From: CAWFZT01 sp963820415 | Lineage (GTDB): Bacteria; Chloroflexota; Anaerolineae; Anaerolineales; Anaerolineaceae | Length of the DNA stretch: 64,000 nt | Assembly: GCA_963820415.1 (NCBI GenBank) | Contig: CAWFZT010000005.1 | Coordinates: forward strand, 124,001-188,000 | Reading direction: 5' to 3' | In this document: positions 63,301 through 64,000 of the stretch, piece after piece | Position numbering within the stretch: position 1 is the first letter of the stretch | Layout of the letters: each line of letters opens with the position of its first letter | Program-made: the position numbers and the translations under genes | The notes under the pieces: model-generated | What the model was told of the DNA's origin: nothing | What the model saw: the letters and a program-made list of their open reading frames with translations, nothing else | The model's database searches: none

Positions 63301-64000
63301 TGGTGGAATCTCCGGCGAACACAACCTGACTGCCAGCTTTAGCAAGGTCACCTGGACGAAGGCTGGCTACCTGGACAGCAACGGCGTCGCTCCGTTGCTG
63401 ATGCAAACTACCCAGACCGGAACCGTCGATTACCAGACTGACACGGGCGGGCGGGCTCGCCTGGCCTTTATCCCCCCCGGCCTGGGAATTTACATGCTCG
63501 AAACCAGCGGGGATGGGGCGATCACCCAGGTGCTGCTGTGGGTGGGCGGTAAAGGATCGGCGGCCTGGCCAGAACTGCCGGACCAGCATATCCGCTTGGC
63601 GGCGGATGCAGCGCAATACAAACCCGGGCAGACGGCGCACATCTTCATTCCCAACCCGTTTGGCAATCACACCCTGGCGTTGATTACCGTCGAACGCAGC
63701 AAAGTAATGCGTTCGCAGGTGATTTACCTGAACCAGGCCAGCGAAGACCTGCCCATATCGCTCAGTGAAGAGGACGCTCCCAATGTTTACGTTTCCGTCA
63801 CGTTGATGGGACGCGCTTCGGACGGCCACCTGGACTTTCGCATAGGCTATCAGGAACTGCAAGTGGATGCCTCTCAAGAACATTTGCAAGTGACGCTGGC
63901 GGCCCAGCCGGAGGTCACCGGCCCTGGCGGTGAGGTGAAATTCACCGTGCAGGTGAAAGACGCCCAGGGAAAGCCCGTCCAGGGTGAATTCTCCCTGGCG
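60353..64000 (+). CDS. Alpha-2-macroglobulin-type lipoprotein, N-terminal part
   Basis: Open from ATG 60353 (AAAAGGAACC ahead) to the window end: 1216 codons, no stop. MSRRRFYKALTVFLAVWLVV then SMAC gives a lipoprotein signal with C33, followed by a Pro/Thr tether. Repeated bacterial Ig-like blocks occur (GPITLIFNQPMERPSVEGAI, DATFSLAFNQPMDTANVEES). From about residue 710 the macroglobulin domains begin, with the diagnostic DRPIYQPGQAVHFRAVVRQ, and later GPGGEVKFTVQVKDAQGKPV. The bait region and thioester, if any, lie beyond the window. Such proteins trap proteases at the cell surface. Confidence 0.85.
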   Translation, partial: MSIQPTQPNMSRRRFYKALTVFLAVWLVVSMACAMPAVPLFAPSSTPTLPPPTSTPLPPTPSPTPLPQTPPVLVETQPESNGDLPAQGPITLIFNQPMERPSVEGAIQGKPTLSGHFEWTDDTTVKFIPDKPLTPGSDQTLTVSTNARAANGLQMVQEVDLAFKVPGYVTLLDRLPKPDASNSDPGSAVVASFSSPIVALTAESTSQPAAFTLAPPASGRGEWLNTSTYIFYPDPPLKGGITYTVSPNTTLVDTYGSPLAADQVQPWSFTTALPKLLSYSPKGDTPIGLDATFSLAFNQPMDTANVEESFSLQEASGGRVSGQFTWNDAGDQVTFKPDVLLSRSTVYTMLLVGLARGRGGTSLGENVVQNYTTYPPVNLVDVAPAGRNGIFDSGYASIFVNFSAPLAPDQPFESLVMLKPPLDNPSFYVAPGSSSLTITAPFRAATLYTITVAPGLRDVWDGITTLQSKVDFHTQPAEPALTVPLVQMGSNILFVPMGEKSVTAQAVNLRVLNATSNSLSVDDFIRFAMMSTSDLYKNFSTPAEVRWLQGLTLAPNATQAINLSLSPSGRPMSPGLYYYSYQAPELSKNIPPGLSFLGVVSHIHLMLKYTPSQLTAWAVNLDENSPVNGLSISFRDRNGNSLGTVVTDAQGLGELDISPIADNAFPLVAVAGQPGDPDFSLAMSDWQQNVAPWSFGLPTSDGRDQPLLYLYTDRPIYQPGQAVHFRAVVRQNINGRYTALDANQITVRLIGDYAVETGLTPQLGLQTLQLDPYGSTFGSFQIPQDAPPGYYELSVDEVKGVTVNFQVAHYRKPEFDVQVNFPEPAVKSGKDLQATIKAAYYFGAPAGSLDVQWTLYGEHLPFSLPNGYQVGKVDLSWAYSSFSFVPEYANLGKYLVQGKAKTGPDGTLNVSIPWAQVASLTDFQQSQILTIEATAVDESGIPVSERGQLLVHPADYYIGVRPGAWMVPAGSEVGFDIQTNDWDGGISGEHNLTASFSKVTWTKAGYLDSNGVAPLLMQTTQTGTVDYQTDTGGRARLAFIPPGLGIYMLETSGDGAITQVLLWVGGKGSAAWPELPDQHIRLAADAAQYKPGQTAHIFIPNPFGNHTLALITVERSKVMRSQVIYLNQASEDLPISLSEEDAPNVYVSVTLMGRASDGHLDFRIGYQELQVDASQEHLQVTLAAQPEVTGPGGEVKFTVQVKDAQGKPVQGEFSLA

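Overview
The window most likely comes from a member of the Chloroflexota, probably class Anaerolineae. This is inferred from gene content, not from a database match: an S13-S11-S4-alpha-L17 ribosomal operon, a bacterial A/V-type ATPase operon, a complex I membrane-arm operon with two NuoM genes, many Tat-exported and lipoprotein-type proteins, and uronate and peptide/oligosaccharide uptake genes. No rRNA, complete tRNA or CRISPR array was found.

Layout. (1) 1-5121, plus strand: the end of map, then rpmJ, rpsM, rpsK, rpsD, rpoA, rplQ, truA, rplM and rpsI, all co-oriented. (2) 5.2-6.4 kb: a decay zone with two badly frameshifted genes, followed by an intact sulfatase-like membrane enzyme related to one of them. 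(3) 8.7-12.6 kb: a two-domain MazG protein, an acyltransferase-like protein with a damaged active-site motif, and a tryptophanase. (4) 12.9-15.8 kb: a promoter-led cassette of a Gly-Gly-Asp repeat protein, two membrane proteins and a 48-residue membrane peptide. (5) 15.9-25.1 kb: nuoA-H-J-K-L-M-M2-N, which is all seven membrane-arm subunits of complex I plus a fourth pump-type subunit and none of the peripheral arm. (6) 25.1-33.8 kb, minus strand: a nine-gene A/V-type ATPase operon that meets nuoN tail to tail with a 5-base gap.

(7) 34.1-57.2 kb: an accessory island. It has a complete IS256-type element on its left edge and the matching right-end fragment of the same element, in the same orientation, on its right edge. 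It carries two Tat-exported proteins (a lactonase-type propeller and a DUF362 lipoprotein), an unknown 858-residue protein that is probably carbohydrate-active, a five-gene Opp/Dpp-type ABC transporter, an SDR dehydrogenase, a B12-binding-type radical SAM protein, and a uronate block (RraA-like, enolase superfamily, NAD-dependent epimerase/uronate dehydrogenase-like, UxuA mannonate dehydratase). Its right edge is a scrapyard: a transposase remnant, a degenerate tRNA 3' end, a terminator, and an integrase C-terminus fused in frame to the start of an IS256 transposase. (8) 57.2-64 kb: murE, a uroporphyrinogen-decarboxylase-family protein, and the first 1216 codons of an alpha-2-macroglobulin-type lipoprotein that runs off the window.

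Functional reading. The core energy genes (complex I membrane arm and rotary ATPase) sit back to back. The island looks like a catabolic unit: polymer or oligosaccharide breakdown, ABC import, then uronate to mannonate to 2-keto-3-deoxygluconate. Five otherwise healthy genes each carry a single extra base in or beside a short run (the repeat-protein gene, nuoL, oppF, the epimerase and the URO-D gene). The pattern looks more like sequence error than biology, so those five are annotated as whole genes with a marked frameshift.
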